NCBI RefSeq assembly: GCF_024198255.1 | Contig: NZ_JAJVKW010000009.1 | Span: 392,280-456,279 of the forward strand | Length of the DNA stretch: 64,000 nucleotides | From: Myxococcus guangdongensis | Lineage (GTDB): Bacteria > Myxococcota > Myxococcia > Myxococcales > Myxococcaceae | Reading direction: 5' to 3' | Shown: one piece after another, positions 28,223 through 37,309 of the stretch | Numbering within the stretch: position 1 is the first letter of the stretch | How the letters are laid out: each line of letters begins with the position of its first letter | Notes under the pieces: generated by a model | The model's input: only the letters and a program-made list of their open reading frames with translations | Databases searched by the model: none | What the model was told of the DNA's origin: nothing | Made by a program: the position numbers and the translations under genes

Positions 28223-30010
28223 ATGTTTTTGATCACCCTCGCGGAAAAGGGCGGCGGGACCGAGCAGCGTGAGTACCACAAGCCGGAGATCACCATCGGT
28301 CGGCTGCCCGGCAATGACATCATGCTCGCGAAGGGCAATGTCTCGAAGTACCACTCCCGCATCGTCGCCAAGGATGGCAAGTGCATCATCGTGGACATGA
28401 AGTCCACGAACGGCACCTTCGTGAACGGCAAGAAGATCGCCGCGCCACAGGTGCTGAAGCCGACGGACCAGATCTACATCGGCGACTACATCATCAACGT
28501 GGAACCGCTGGAGGACGCGGGTCCGGCGATGACGCGCGCGGGCCAGGAAGAAGAGGCCTACGACGACCAGGGTGAGGAGGAGGGCTACCCCGAGGAGGAG
28601 CAGTACGAGGACGAGGAGCCCTACGAGGAGGAGGAGCCGCCTCCGCCGCCGCCTCCTCAGCCCGCGGCGGGCCGCATGCCCGCGTCGATGGCGTCCGCGC
28701 TGGCGAAGAACAAGAAGAAGGTGGACCCCCGGGTGGAGCGCTACACGCGGCTCCAGAAGGAGATCCACGACCGGCTCATCGAGTACCTCGACCTGCGTCG
28801 CATGGACATGGACCGGCTGGGTGACGACGAGCTGTGGCGTCGCACCGAGAAGGCCATCCGCGACATCATCGACCAGATGGAGGCCGATGGTGAGCTCCCG
28901 GAGGACGTGGACCGGGAGGAGCTGCTCACCGACGTCATCAACGAGGCGCTGGGCCTGGGGCCCCTCGAGGCGTTCCTCGCGTCGGATGAGATCAGCGAGA
29001 TCATGGTGAACCACGCCAACCAGATCTACATCGAGAAGAAGGGCAAGCTGACGCTGTCGGAGAAGACGTTCTCCTCGAACCAGGCGGTGCTCGGCGTCAT
29101 CGAGCGAATCGTGGCGCCCATCGGTCGGCGCATCGACGAGTCCAGCCCGCTGGTGGACGCGCGCCTCAAGGACGGCAGCCGCGTCAACGCCATCATCCCG
29201 CCGCTGGCGCTGAAGGGTCCCTGCATCACCATCCGCAAGTTCAAGAAGGACTCGCTGAAGATCCAGGACCTCATCAAGTACAAGACGCTGACGGCGCAGA
29301 TGGCCGAGTTCCTGGAGATGTGCGTCAAGGCCCGGCGCAACATCGTCATCTCCGGCGGCACCGGCTCCGGCAAGACGACGACGCTCAACATCATCAGCGC
29401 CTTCATCCCCGACGACGAGCGCATCGTCACGGTGGAGGACGCCGCGGAGCTGCAGCTGCCCCAGGACCACTGGGTGCAGTTGGAGAGCCGGCCGCCCAAC
29501 CTGGAAGGCAAGGGCGCCATCACCATCCGCGACCTGGTGAAGAACTGCCTGCGCATGCGTCCGGACCGCATCGTCGTGGGCGAGTGCCGCTCGGGCGAGA
29601 CGCTGGACATGCTCCAGGCGATGAACACGGGCCACGACGGCTCGCTCACCACGCTGCACGCCAACACGCCGCGCGACGCCATCGCCCGGTTGGAGACGAT
29701 GGTGCTCATGTCCGGCATGGACCTGCCGGTGAAGGCCATCCGCGAACAGATCTCCAGCGCCGTGCACATGATCGTCCAGCAGACGCGCTTCTCCGACGGA
29801 ACGCGGAAGATCTGCTACGTCACGGAGGTGTCCGGCATGGAGGTCGACATCGTCACGCTCCAGGACATCTTCTATTACAAGCAGGACGGCTTCACGGAGG
29901 ACCACAAGGTGCGTGGTCGCTTCGTGGCGTCCGGCTTCGTGCCGAAGTTCTACGACGAGCTTCAGCGCAAGGGCATCCCCGTCAACATGAGCATCTTCCG
30001 CGAGGACTGA
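28223..30010 (+). CDS. cpaF: FHA-CpaF fusion: Tad-type secretion ATPase with N-terminal FHA domain
   Basis: The product is a 595-residue fusion. An FHA domain fills about residues 5-95 (ITIGRLPGND, SKYHSRIV, STNGTFVNG), a very acidic and Pro-rich linker runs to about 160, and the rest is a CpaF/TadA hexameric ATPase that powers type IVb pilus assembly or secretion. Walker A is GGTGSGKTTT (about 377), Walker B is RPDRIVVGECRSGE (about 445), and the His-box is DGSLTTLHAN. Stand-alone CpaF proteins lack the FHA part. ATG 28223 is preferred to a GTG 30 nt upstream because the FHA strand starts there. The stop is 6 nt from the next start. Phosphothreonine control of the motor is an inference. Confidence 0.95.
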   Translation: MFLITLAEKGGGTEQREYHKPEITIGRLPGNDIMLAKGNVSKYHSRIVAKDGKCIIVDMKSTNGTFVNGKKIAAPQVLKPTDQIYIGDYIINVEPLEDAGPAMTRAGQEEEAYDDQGEEEGYPEEEQYEDEEPYEEEEPPPPPPPQPAAGRMPASMASALAKNKKKVDPRVERYTRLQKEIHDRLIEYLDLRRMDMDRLGDDELWRRTEKAIRDIIDQMEADGELPEDVDREELLTDVINEALGLGPLEAFLASDEISEIMVNHANQIYIEKKGKLTLSEKTFSSNQAVLGVIERIVAPIGRRIDESSPLVDARLKDGSRVNAIIPPLALKGPCITIRKFKKDSLKIQDLIKYKTLTAQMAEFLEMCVKARRNIVISGGTGSGKTTTLNIISAFIPDDERIVTVEDAAELQLPQDHWVQLESRPPNLEGKGAITIRDLVKNCLRMRPDRIVVGECRSGETLDMLQAMNTGHDGSLTTLHANTPRDAIARLETMVLMSGMDLPVKAIREQISSAVHMIVQQTRFSDGTRKICYVTEVSGMEVDIVTLQDIFYYKQDGFTEDHKVRGRFVASGFVPKFYDELQRKGIPVNMSIFRED

Positions 30011-30016
30011 CGCGCC

Positions 30017-32254
30017 ATGGCTACATTGGTCGTCCGTCTGCCCGACGGCACGGAGAACGAGCACGAAGTCGTCGGCGAGCTGAAGCTGGGTCGTCAGGCG
30101 GGCTGTGACATCCTGCTCACCGAGGGAGGCGTGTCGCGCACGCACGCGCGCGTCTTCACCGAGGCGGGTACGGTCTTCATCGAGGATTTGGGGAGCGCCA
30201 ACGGCACCTTCGTGAACGGCGAAGCCATCGCCGAGCCCACGGCCCTCACTCCTCAGTCCGAGGTGGTGCTCGGTGACTACACGCTGAGCCTCAAGGCCGC
30301 GCCCAGCCGCGCGTCCGGCCCCCGGCGCGCCGCGAAGGCCGCCGGCTCCGAGCCGCCCATGCCCGTGGGCGGCGAGGGCGGTGGTGCGCGCGCCACGCGG
30401 GCCCTGCCGAGCGTCAAGTCGAAGCCCGCGGGCGCTCCTCCTCCGGGTGGGGCGCTGGCGAAGCGTCCGAAGCCGGCGGGCGGGCCCGCGGGAGGTGGCG
30501 CGAGCGGTCCGCTGCTGCGGGGCACCGTGGGGCCCTGGGCGGGCAAGACGTATCCGCTCAAGGGCAAGGTGCTGGTGGGCCGGCTTCCTCCGGCGGCCAT
30601 CATCCTGGAGGACGACTCGGTCAGCCGGAAGCACGCGGAGCTCGAGGCTTCCAGCCGGGGCGTCCTGGTGAGGGATCTGGGCAGCGCCAACGGCACGTTG
30701 CTCAACGGAGACCCGCTGGGCCCGGAGCCCGTGGAGCTCCAGCCCGGAGACCAGCTCCAGTTCGGCGTCATCGAGCTGACCTTCGAGGCGCCGCAGGAAG
30801 AGGCGGCGGCGGTGCCCTCCCGGCGTGGCGCGGGCGCGCCTCCGCCCAGTCGGCGTCGAGACGCTGGCAACGGCGGTGCAGACCCGGAGGCCGCGCGGCG
30901 CAAGAAGCTGTTCGTGGCGGGCGGTGGCCTGGTGGCGGTGCTGCTCGTGGCCGGCGTGGTGAAGGTGATGCTGCCCTCCACGCCTTCGGACACGAACCGC
31001 CCCATGGGGCCGGGCGTGCAGGTGGACCCCGCGCAACAGATCTCGGACCTGCTCAGCGAGTGTCGCTCCTTCGCGTCCAGCGAGCTGGGCGCTCCCAATT
31101 GGGTGAAGGCCGAGCAGATCTGCTCCCAGGTGCTGGACCTGGACCCCATCAACACGGACGCCAACACCCTCATCCGCCGCATCAAGCTGGAGAAGGAGGC
31201 GTACGAGAACTTCTCCGCGGGCGAGAAGCTGGTGCAGCGCCTCAAGCCCGAGGAGGCCCTGGCGTCGTTCCGCAAGATTCCGCGCGAGAGCGAGTACTTC
31301 CGCCGCGCTCGCTCCAAGGCGAGCGAGGCGGCCGAGCAGGTGACGAAGCGCGCGCTGGATGACTGCAAGCGCTACCTGAACAACTCGCAGTGGAGCGCCG
31401 CGGTGCCGCGCTGCCAGACGTACATGGCGGTGTGGTGCCAGAACCAGCCGCGCGAGGACCTGCAGCCGCCCCTGGGCTACACGCTCAAGCTGGACGGGCG
31501 CCTGCGCCGCAACGAGTGGCGGCCGAAGGACCCGCTGTTCGTGAAGTTCCTCATCTCGCGCCTGAAGCTGGACCCGAACTCCATCCCCTGGACGTGCCCG
31601 GTGGCCGAGGTGCTCAACCAGGAGAACCTGCCCACGGACCCGAAGACGGTGGTGCTCGAGTCGGTGAAGCAGCGCTACCCGAACAAGCTGATGCAGGCGG
31701 CGATGATGGACTACTGGTCCGGCCGCGGCAGCGAGGCCCTGGCCACGCTGCAGAAGCTGCGCGCCAACTACGAGTCCTCGGCGCTGCACGGGGCCGCGGA
31801 CGAGATGATGAAGACCATGTCCACGGTGGATCAGCTCTTCAAGGGTGGCCAGAGCTACCTGGCCGCGGATGACCCGGAGAAGGCGTCGGAGCCGCTGCGC
31901 GAGGCGCTGGAGGTGGACAAGTCGCTGATGCTCGACCTGGCCGAGTCCAAGCCGTCGTTCTACCGGCGCAGCATCCTCCAGGACATGGCGGACAAGGCCT
32001 ACCAGCGTGGCAGGCATTGGGCGGACCGCGAGGACAACCGCCGCGCGTGCCGCGTGTGGAAGCTGGGCTTCAGCTTCTACGCGGGCAACGCGGACCTCAA
32101 CAAGGCGGCGGGCTTCTGCTCGACGCTGGCGCTCAACACCTTCCGTGGGGCCGGCGGCTGTCCGGACCTGGCGGCGGTGCTGGACCTGGCCGTCAAGGGT
32201 GACGGCGTGGAGGAGATGGTCGTCGCGAAGAAGAAGGAGTGGAGCTGCAACTAG
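30017..32254 (+). CDS. Dual-FHA membrane protein with large helical extracytoplasmic/repeat region
   Basis: A 745-residue protein with two complete FHA domains: about 5-90 (LKLGRQAGCD, SRTHARVF, SANGTFVNG) and about 170-258 (VLVGRLPPAA, SRKHAEL, SANGTLLNG). They are separated by a Gly/Pro/Ala linker. One TM helix lies near 299-318 (LFVAGGGLVAVLLVAGVVKV). The ~420 residues beyond are helical with TPR-like hairpins (AEQICSQVLDLDPINTDANTLI, LRRNEWRPKDPLF) and several Cys. With the FHA part inside the cell, the TPR part would lie in the periplasm. The 6-nt gap makes it an operon partner of the FHA-CpaF gene, and it may tether the ATPase to the envelope. No standard Tad family member corresponds to it. 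Confidence 0.88.
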   Translation: MATLVVRLPDGTENEHEVVGELKLGRQAGCDILLTEGGVSRTHARVFTEAGTVFIEDLGSANGTFVNGEAIAEPTALTPQSEVVLGDYTLSLKAAPSRASGPRRAAKAAGSEPPMPVGGEGGGARATRALPSVKSKPAGAPPPGGALAKRPKPAGGPAGGGASGPLLRGTVGPWAGKTYPLKGKVLVGRLPPAAIILEDDSVSRKHAELEASSRGVLVRDLGSANGTLLNGDPLGPEPVELQPGDQLQFGVIELTFEAPQEEAAAVPSRRGAGAPPPSRRRDAGNGGADPEAARRKKLFVAGGGLVAVLLVAGVVKVMLPSTPSDTNRPMGPGVQVDPAQQISDLLSECRSFASSELGAPNWVKAEQICSQVLDLDPINTDANTLIRRIKLEKEAYENFSAGEKLVQRLKPEEALASFRKIPRESEYFRRARSKASEAAEQVTKRALDDCKRYLNNSQWSAAVPRCQTYMAVWCQNQPREDLQPPLGYTLKLDGRLRRNEWRPKDPLFVKFLISRLKLDPNSIPWTCPVAEVLNQENLPTDPKTVVLESVKQRYPNKLMQAAMMDYWSGRGSEALATLQKLRANYESSALHGAADEMMKTMSTVDQLFKGGQSYLAADDPEKASEPLREALEVDKSLMLDLAESKPSFYRRSILQDMADKAYQRGRHWADREDNRRACRVWKLGFSFYAGNADLNKAAGFCSTLALNTFRGAGGCPDLAAVLDLAVKGDGVEEMVVAKKKEWSCN

Positions 32255-32299
32255 CGCGCGACGTGGACAGGGAGGGACGGGCGCGCTAGGCACGGGGGC

Positions 32300-35032
32300 A
32301 TGGCCGACACCAGCCCTCCGCGCTCCGCGCCCACCCTGGTCCTCATCGACGCGTCCGGCTTCATCTTCCGCGCCTACCACGCGATTCCGCCGCTCACGAC
32401 GAGCAAGGGCGTGCCCACCAACGCCGTGCTCGGCTTCACGCGCATGGTGCTCAAGTCCCTGCGGGACTTGAAGCCCACCCACGTCGCGCTCGCCTTCGAC
32501 AAGGAGAGCCGCGTGGAGCGCCAGAAGATCGACCCCACGTACAAGGCGAACCGCGAAGGGCCTCCCGAGGACCTGGTGCCGCAGTTCGCGCTCATCCGCC
32601 GCGTGGTGGAGGCGCTCAACCTGCCCATCCTGGAGATGCCGGGCTGGGAGGCGGACGACGTCATCGGAACGCTCGCGCAGAAGGCGAAGGCGGAGGGCTT
32701 CTGCGTCCAGGTCGTCACCGGGGACAAGGACTTCATCCAGATTGTCGACGAGGACGTGCGCCTGTTCGACCCGATGAAGGACGTGCACACCCTGCCTGCG
32801 GACGTGAAGGAGCGGCTGGGCATCGAACCGAAGCAGATGCGCGACTACCTGGCGCTCATCGGCGACGCGGTGGACAACGTGGCCAAGGTGCCGGGCATCG
32901 GCCCGAAGACGGCCACGGAGCTCATCCAGCAATTCGGCGACGTGGACACGCTGCTGTCGCGGCTGGACGAGGTGAAGAAGCCGAAGGTTCGCGAGAACCT
33001 CGCCTCGCACCGCGAGAGCCTGCTGCGCGCCCGTCAGCTGGTGAGCTTCAAGACGGACCTGCCGCTGGACGTCCGCGTGGCGGAGCTGACGCGCAAGGAG
33101 CTGGACGCCACGCGCGCCCGGGAGCTGTTCACCGAGCTGGAGTTCTACGCGCTGCTCAAGGAGCTGCCGCAGGCGGGGCAGGGCGGACCGCCGGGGGCCT
33201 CCGAGCCCGCGAAGGAGAAGCCCGCGCCGCTGCCCACCACCACGACGCTCGTCACGACGGACGAGGAGCTCAAGGCGCTGGCCCAGGCGGTGCGCGCGGC
33301 GGGCTCGGTGAGCCTGGTGCCGGCCTACGAGGGCCTGCCCTTCGCCGCGAAGCTGGTGGGCCTGGGCGTGGCCCTGCCCGACGCGAGCACCCGCTACGTG
33401 CCGCTGCGCCACGATGTCCTCGGGGCCACCCAGGTGCGCCCGGACGCCTTCGCCGCCGCCTTCAAGGCCGTGCTCGAGGACGCGGCGGTGAAGAAGGGCG
33501 GCCATGACCTCAAGGCGCTCACCCTGGTGCTCGCCAACGAGGGCATCGACCTCACGGGCGCGCACGACGACGTGGAGCTGCTCAGCTACCTGCTCAACCC
33601 CTCGCGGCGCGAGCACGCGCTGGCGGACCTGGCGCGCGAGCGGCTCGTGACCGAGCTGCCGGCGCTGCCCCCCGCGGCCGAAGGGCGGCGCGGCAAGAAG
33701 GACCGCGCGCTGGCGGACCACTCACCGGAGGAGCTGGCGCTGGGCTTCGCGGTGCGCGCCGAGGCCGCGCGCAGGCTCGCCCCGGAGCTGTGGAAGGAGC
33801 TGGACGAGGCGAAGCTCTCGGAGCTGGCCCAGAAGCTGGAGTTGCCGCTGCTGCCCATCCTCGCGCGCATGGAGCGGCGGGGCGTGAGCCTGGACACGCA
33901 GGAGCTCGCGCGCATCTCCGTGAAGGTGGACGCGGCCGTCGAGTCGCAGGTGAAGGAGGTCTACAAGCACGCCGGACGCGAGTTCAACATCGGCTCCAAT
34001 CCGCAGCTGGTGCAGGTGCTCTTCACCGAGCTGAAGCTGCCCATCATCAAGCGCGGCAAGACGGGGCCGTCCGCGGACCAGGAGGTGCTGGAGAAGCTGG
34101 CCGAGGAGCACCCGCTGCCCAACGCCATCATCGAGTATCGCAGCCTGTCCAAGCTCAAGAGCACCTACCTGGACACGCTGCCCACGCTGGTGGCCGCGGA
34201 TGGCCGCATCCACACCACGTACCACCAGGCCGCCACCGCCACGGGCCGCCTGTCCTCCACGGACCCCAACCTCCAGAACATCCCCGTGCGCACGGAGCTG
34301 GGTCGGGAGATCCGCCGCGCCTTCGTGGCGGCCCCGGGGCATCAGCTGGTCAGCGCGGACTACAGCCAGGTGGAGCTGCGGCTCTTGGCGCACATCGCTG
34401 AAGACGCCGTGCTGGTGGAGGCGTTCCGCAACGACGAGGACGTGCACAGCCGCACCGCCGCCGAGGTCTTCGGCGTGGCGCCGGACCAGGTGGACCGCGA
34501 GCAGCGCCGCGTGGCGAAGATGGTGAACTTCGGCATCGCCTACGGCCTGTCGCCGCACGGCCTGTCCACGCGCCTGGGCATCCCCCAGGAGACGGCGCGC
34601 GACATCATCGAGCGCTACTTCATCCGCTACGCCGGCATCCGCCGCTACCTGGACGAAACGGTCAACACCGCCCGCAAGACGGGCTACGTGGAGACGCTGT
34701 ACGGTCGGCGCCGGTACATGGCGGACCTGAACTCGAAGAACCGGGGCGTGGCGCAGGCCGCCGAGCGGGCCGCCATCAACATGCCCATCCAGGGCACCGC
34801 CGCGGACCTCATCAAGAAGGCCATGCTGGTGGTGGACGAGGAGCTGCGCGCCCAGAAGCTCTCCACCGTGCTGCTCCTGCAGGTGCACGACGAGCTCCTG
34901 CTGGAGGCGCCGGACGCGGAGGTGGAGCAGGTGAAGGCGCTGGTGGCGCGCGGCATGGCGGGCGTGGCGTCGCTGAAGGTGCCGCTGAAGGTGGACGTCG
35001 GCGCGGGGCGGAGCTGGGCGGACGCCCACTGA
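32300..35032 (+). CDS. polA: DNA polymerase I
   Basis: This 910-residue family A polymerase carries out gap filling and Okazaki primer replacement. An intact 5'-3' nuclease domain comes first (about 1-300: DASGFIFRAYHA, GWEADDVIGTLA, TGDKDF, GDAVDNVAKVPGIGPKTA). The polymerase domain (about 530-910) has motif A SADYSQVELRLLAH (about 684), motif B RRVAKMVNFGIAYG and motif C LQVHDELLLEAP (about 861). The central 3'-5' exonuclease-like domain (about 310-490) has lost its metal-binding acids. The E. coli DxE site reads SLVPAYEG, the second Asp region reads GHDLKALTL, and the third reads FAVRAEAARRL. Proofreading is thus probably absent, as in Taq and some Bacillus enzymes. A hairpin terminator follows the stop. 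Confidence 0.99.
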   Translation: MADTSPPRSAPTLVLIDASGFIFRAYHAIPPLTTSKGVPTNAVLGFTRMVLKSLRDLKPTHVALAFDKESRVERQKIDPTYKANREGPPEDLVPQFALIRRVVEALNLPILEMPGWEADDVIGTLAQKAKAEGFCVQVVTGDKDFIQIVDEDVRLFDPMKDVHTLPADVKERLGIEPKQMRDYLALIGDAVDNVAKVPGIGPKTATELIQQFGDVDTLLSRLDEVKKPKVRENLASHRESLLRARQLVSFKTDLPLDVRVAELTRKELDATRARELFTELEFYALLKELPQAGQGGPPGASEPAKEKPAPLPTTTTLVTTDEELKALAQAVRAAGSVSLVPAYEGLPFAAKLVGLGVALPDASTRYVPLRHDVLGATQVRPDAFAAAFKAVLEDAAVKKGGHDLKALTLVLANEGIDLTGAHDDVELLSYLLNPSRREHALADLARERLVTELPALPPAAEGRRGKKDRALADHSPEELALGFAVRAEAARRLAPELWKELDEAKLSELAQKLELPLLPILARMERRGVSLDTQELARISVKVDAAVESQVKEVYKHAGREFNIGSNPQLVQVLFTELKLPIIKRGKTGPSADQEVLEKLAEEHPLPNAIIEYRSLSKLKSTYLDTLPTLVAADGRIHTTYHQAATATGRLSSTDPNLQNIPVRTELGREIRRAFVAAPGHQLVSADYSQVELRLLAHIAEDAVLVEAFRNDEDVHSRTAAEVFGVAPDQVDREQRRVAKMVNFGIAYGLSPHGLSTRLGIPQETARDIIERYFIRYAGIRRYLDETVNTARKTGYVETLYGRRRYMADLNSKNRGVAQAAERAAINMPIQGTAADLIKKAMLVVDEELRAQKLSTVLLLQVHDELLLEAPDAEVEQVKALVARGMAGVASLKVPLKVDVGAGRSWADAH

Positions 35033-35041
35033 AAAGCAACA

Positions 35042-35077
35042 CGGGAGGAGCGCCCACCCCCGTAGACGCTCCTCCCG
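35042..35077. terminator. Bidirectional terminator hairpin after polA
   Basis: A perfect 11-bp stem (CGGGAGGAGCG / CGCTCCTCCCG) with a 14-nt loop starts 10 nt beyond the polA stop. AAAAGCAAC precedes it, giving a T-tract for leftward transcripts only. It is likely to end transcription from polA and from the convergent RsbRD-like gene. Confidence 0.65.
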
Positions 35078-35344
35078 CGGTTCCACGCGCTATCTCACTG
35101 CCCCCACGAAACAGCCCCCACGACAACAATGCCGACCCGTCCGACCGGCGAGTCGCGCGGACCCCCATCCACGCGTCTTGCCAGCGGCTCGCGATGCGCG
35201 CTCACCACTCCCCAGCGGGAGCACGCGTCCCCATAAGGCGCGCCACGGGGTCCCCACCCCTGGCACGCTCCCTCCCGCCGGCCTCGGACCCTCCCAGTCT
35301 GGAGCGTCAAGCCGAACGGGTCGGCAAACCCGACCACCCCTCAC
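35078..35344. other. Intergenic spacer without a supported gene
   Basis: Between the polA terminator and the stop of the next minus-strand gene there is about 270 bp with only short, unconvincing open frames (up to 84 codons, no family similarity, no good Shine-Dalgarno). I see no RNA gene, repeat or operator here. Confidence 0.5.
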
Positions 35345-35869
35345 TCAATGCATCGCGGTGCGTCCATCCCTCGAGCCGGGCGGCACGTGCCTGACGCGCG
35401 ACGGCCGCTCGAAGTACTCCACCACCAATCCCCCGAAGGGCACCCTCGGCCCTTCCACCCTCGAATCCCTGAGTCGCTGGAGCAGCGCCACCGCCGAGTC
35501 CACGGCCTCGTCCACGGCGCGGTTGATCTGCTCCTTCTCCCAATCCCCGCCGCCCAACACCTCCGCGGCATCCACCAGACAGCGCCGCAGCGCCGAGAAC
35601 TCCTCGTGCAAGGCGCGCGCGCCACGCTCCGGCGACAGCCGCAGCACCGCCTTCGTCCGGCTCCAGGGGCTCGTGTCGTCCCCCTCCAGCGTCACGCCCA
35701 GCTCCCGGACGAACGGCTCCACCAGTCCGTCCAGTTGGCTCAGCGGCGTCTGCGAGCCGTCCGAGTCGTGCGCCGTCATCCGCATCCGCCGCCACAGCGC
35801 GGCGATTCGGTCCGGCTGCTGGCGGAAGAACCTCGCCAACCCCGCTGCCTTACGTCCCCGCTCGCTCAT
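35345..35869 (-). CDS. RsbRD N-terminal-like helical protein
   Basis: This 174-residue protein is predicted to be all-helical. Its layout resembles the N-terminal domain of RsbR/RsbRD-type stress-regulatory proteins: an opening helix FFRQQPDRIAALWRRMRMTA, a central conserved-looking ERGARALHEEFSALRRCL, and a final helix INRAVDEAVDSAVALLQRLR. No STAS, kinase or DNA-binding domain follows, so it would act as a stand-alone sensor or partner. The assignment is from pattern only. ATG 35869 is chosen over an in-frame ATG 66 nt upstream because the helical domain begins right after it. It converges on polA and is followed at a distance by the polA terminator. Confidence 0.7.
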   Translation of the reverse strand: MSERGRKAAGLARFFRQQPDRIAALWRRMRMTAHDSDGSQTPLSQLDGLVEPFVRELGVTLEGDDTSPWSRTKAVLRLSPERGARALHEEFSALRRCLVDAAEVLGGGDWEKEQINRAVDEAVDSAVALLQRLRDSRVEGPRVPFGGLVVEYFERPSRVRHVPPGSRDGRTAMH

Positions 35870-36052
35870 GTCCGGTGCCTTCCGCATCGCATCGGGAGCT
35901 ATAGCAAGGCGGTTGCCAGCGCCTGAGGTCCGCACCCTCCAGCAATTCCAGCCACTTGGCCAGAGGGGGTGTGGCGTGGAGGTGCGTGGAACGGTAAAAA
36001 CTTCCGGGTTCGGCTTGTAGAGGTGTCCGGAGGTCCAGATGCTCCGGACGCT

Positions 36053-37297
36053 TCAGTGCAGGGTGGGCTTGAGCGTGCGGGCCCGCGCGTCCTCGCCGTC
36101 CGCGTCCGGAGCCTCACCCTCGGGGCCCATCCCGAACTCGCCGGAGGGCGACTCCGCGTGGGGCGCGCTGTCGGCGTGCTCGGGCTCCGGCGCGGGTGGG
36201 GCGCCCGTCCAGTACACCTCGCCTGGGGGCGCGTCGTCCGCGGGGACGGGCAGGGGCGTGGCGTTGGCCTCGGCCGCCTGCTGCTGGGCGACGAGCATCA
36301 GCCTCAGGGCGGCCTCGTCCGCGGCCTCCTGGGCGGCCATCTCGGCCAGGCGCAGGTTCTTCTGCCGGCTGCGGCGCGCGTACGCGGCCACGCACAGCAC
36401 GGAGGCCGTCAACCACAGCAGCGCGGAGCTGGTGGTGAGCGGCAGCCAGCCGTAGCGGGCCGCGAGCCCCTCGCGCCAGCCGGACTCCTCCACGTCCAGC
36501 GAGGTGTGGAAGGCCTTGCCGAAGGCCGTCTCGAAGGGCTCTCCGGCGCGCACCCCGTCCACCAACTGCCCCATGGCGTGGGCGCCGTAACGGGCCCCCA
36601 GGTGCGCGACGAAGGCGGCGCTCTGGGCATAGGCGATCTCCACGTCCGCGGGCAGGTCCGGCCAGTCGTCGGACAGGTCCTCGAAGTGGAAGACGCGCTC
36701 CTGCGTCACCGCGCGGAAGAGGGCGGAGTAGTGCGTGAGCGAGAAGCGCTCCCCGGTGACGTTCTGCGCGACGCCCTCCTGGAACCAGCGGGGCCAGCCG
36801 CGCGCGAGCTGTCCCAGCGCCACGTGCGCCAGCTCGTGCCGCAGCGTCTGCTGCCCGTCCGGCGCGTTCAGGCTCAGCGCGTCCAGGAGGATGATTTGAT
36901 GGGCGGGGTAGGCGAGCGCCACCGCCCAGCCCGGGGGCTTGCCGCCGGGGAGCGCCAGCGCGTCGAACTCGTCGCGTCCCACGCCCAGCCGCACCTCGGT
37001 CACCCCCGGCCAGTCCCGCCCGAGGATGGTGCCGAAGCCGTCACGCACCGCTTCAATCTGCCCCGCCAGCTCCCGGGCCGCCCCGGTGGCCGCGGCCGTG
37101 TGGAGGATGCGGAAGCGCTTCGTCGTCACCTCGCCGGCGACCTGGGGGGGCCGGGCATGGGGGACGAGCACCACGTCGTTGTCCACGAGGGCGTCACCCG
37201 CGCCGTGGGGATGGGACACAGAGCCTTCGACCAGGCCCTGGGCCCACGCCCGAGGCATGGCCCAAAGCAACAGCAGCAGGACGAGCAGGTGGCGCAT
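36053..37297 (-). CDS. Membrane-anchored MA-family (gluzincin) metallopeptidase
   Basis: A 414-residue exported zinc peptidase. A signal peptide (LLVLLLLLWAMPRAWA) precedes a catalytic domain whose zinc motif HELAH lies in QTLRHELAHVALGQL (about residues 152-158). The following WFQEGVAQNV supplies the third-ligand Glu, as in peptidase MA/gluzincin proteins. A C-terminal TM helix (SSALLWLTASVLCVAAYA, about 293-312) is followed by a basic stretch and a long Ala/Glu coiled-coil-like cytoplasmic tail. The mature enzyme thus faces the periplasm, anchored at its C-terminus. It is the last gene of the row DivIVA - DUF167 - peptidase, 12 nt downstream of the DUF167 gene. The substrate is unknown. Confidence 0.88.
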   Translation of the reverse strand: MRHLLVLLLLLWAMPRAWAQGLVEGSVSHPHGAGDALVDNDVVLVPHARPPQVAGEVTTKRFRILHTAAATGAARELAGQIEAVRDGFGTILGRDWPGVTEVRLGVGRDEFDALALPGGKPPGWAVALAYPAHQIILLDALSLNAPDGQQTLRHELAHVALGQLARGWPRWFQEGVAQNVTGERFSLTHYSALFRAVTQERVFHFEDLSDDWPDLPADVEIAYAQSAAFVAHLGARYGAHAMGQLVDGVRAGEPFETAFGKAFHTSLDVEESGWREGLAARYGWLPLTTSSALLWLTASVLCVAAYARRSRQKNLRLAEMAAQEAADEAALRLMLVAQQQAAEANATPLPVPADDAPPGEVYWTGAPPAPEPEHADSAPHAESPSGEFGMGPEGEAPDADGEDARARTLKPTLH

Positions 37298-37309
37298 GCG
37301 GGGGCCTCG

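Noticed and set aside
28106..33721. A 1871-codon minus-strand open frame across the cpaF-like, FHA and polA genes
   Set aside because: It is a Val/Leu/Arg/His-rich shadow of three well-supported plus-strand genes; it crosses their boundaries and has no recognisable domain.
35078..35344. Open frames of 80-84 codons between polA and the RsbRD-like gene
   Set aside because: Compositionally odd, two overlapping alternatives in different frames, no Shine-Dalgarno and no family similarity.
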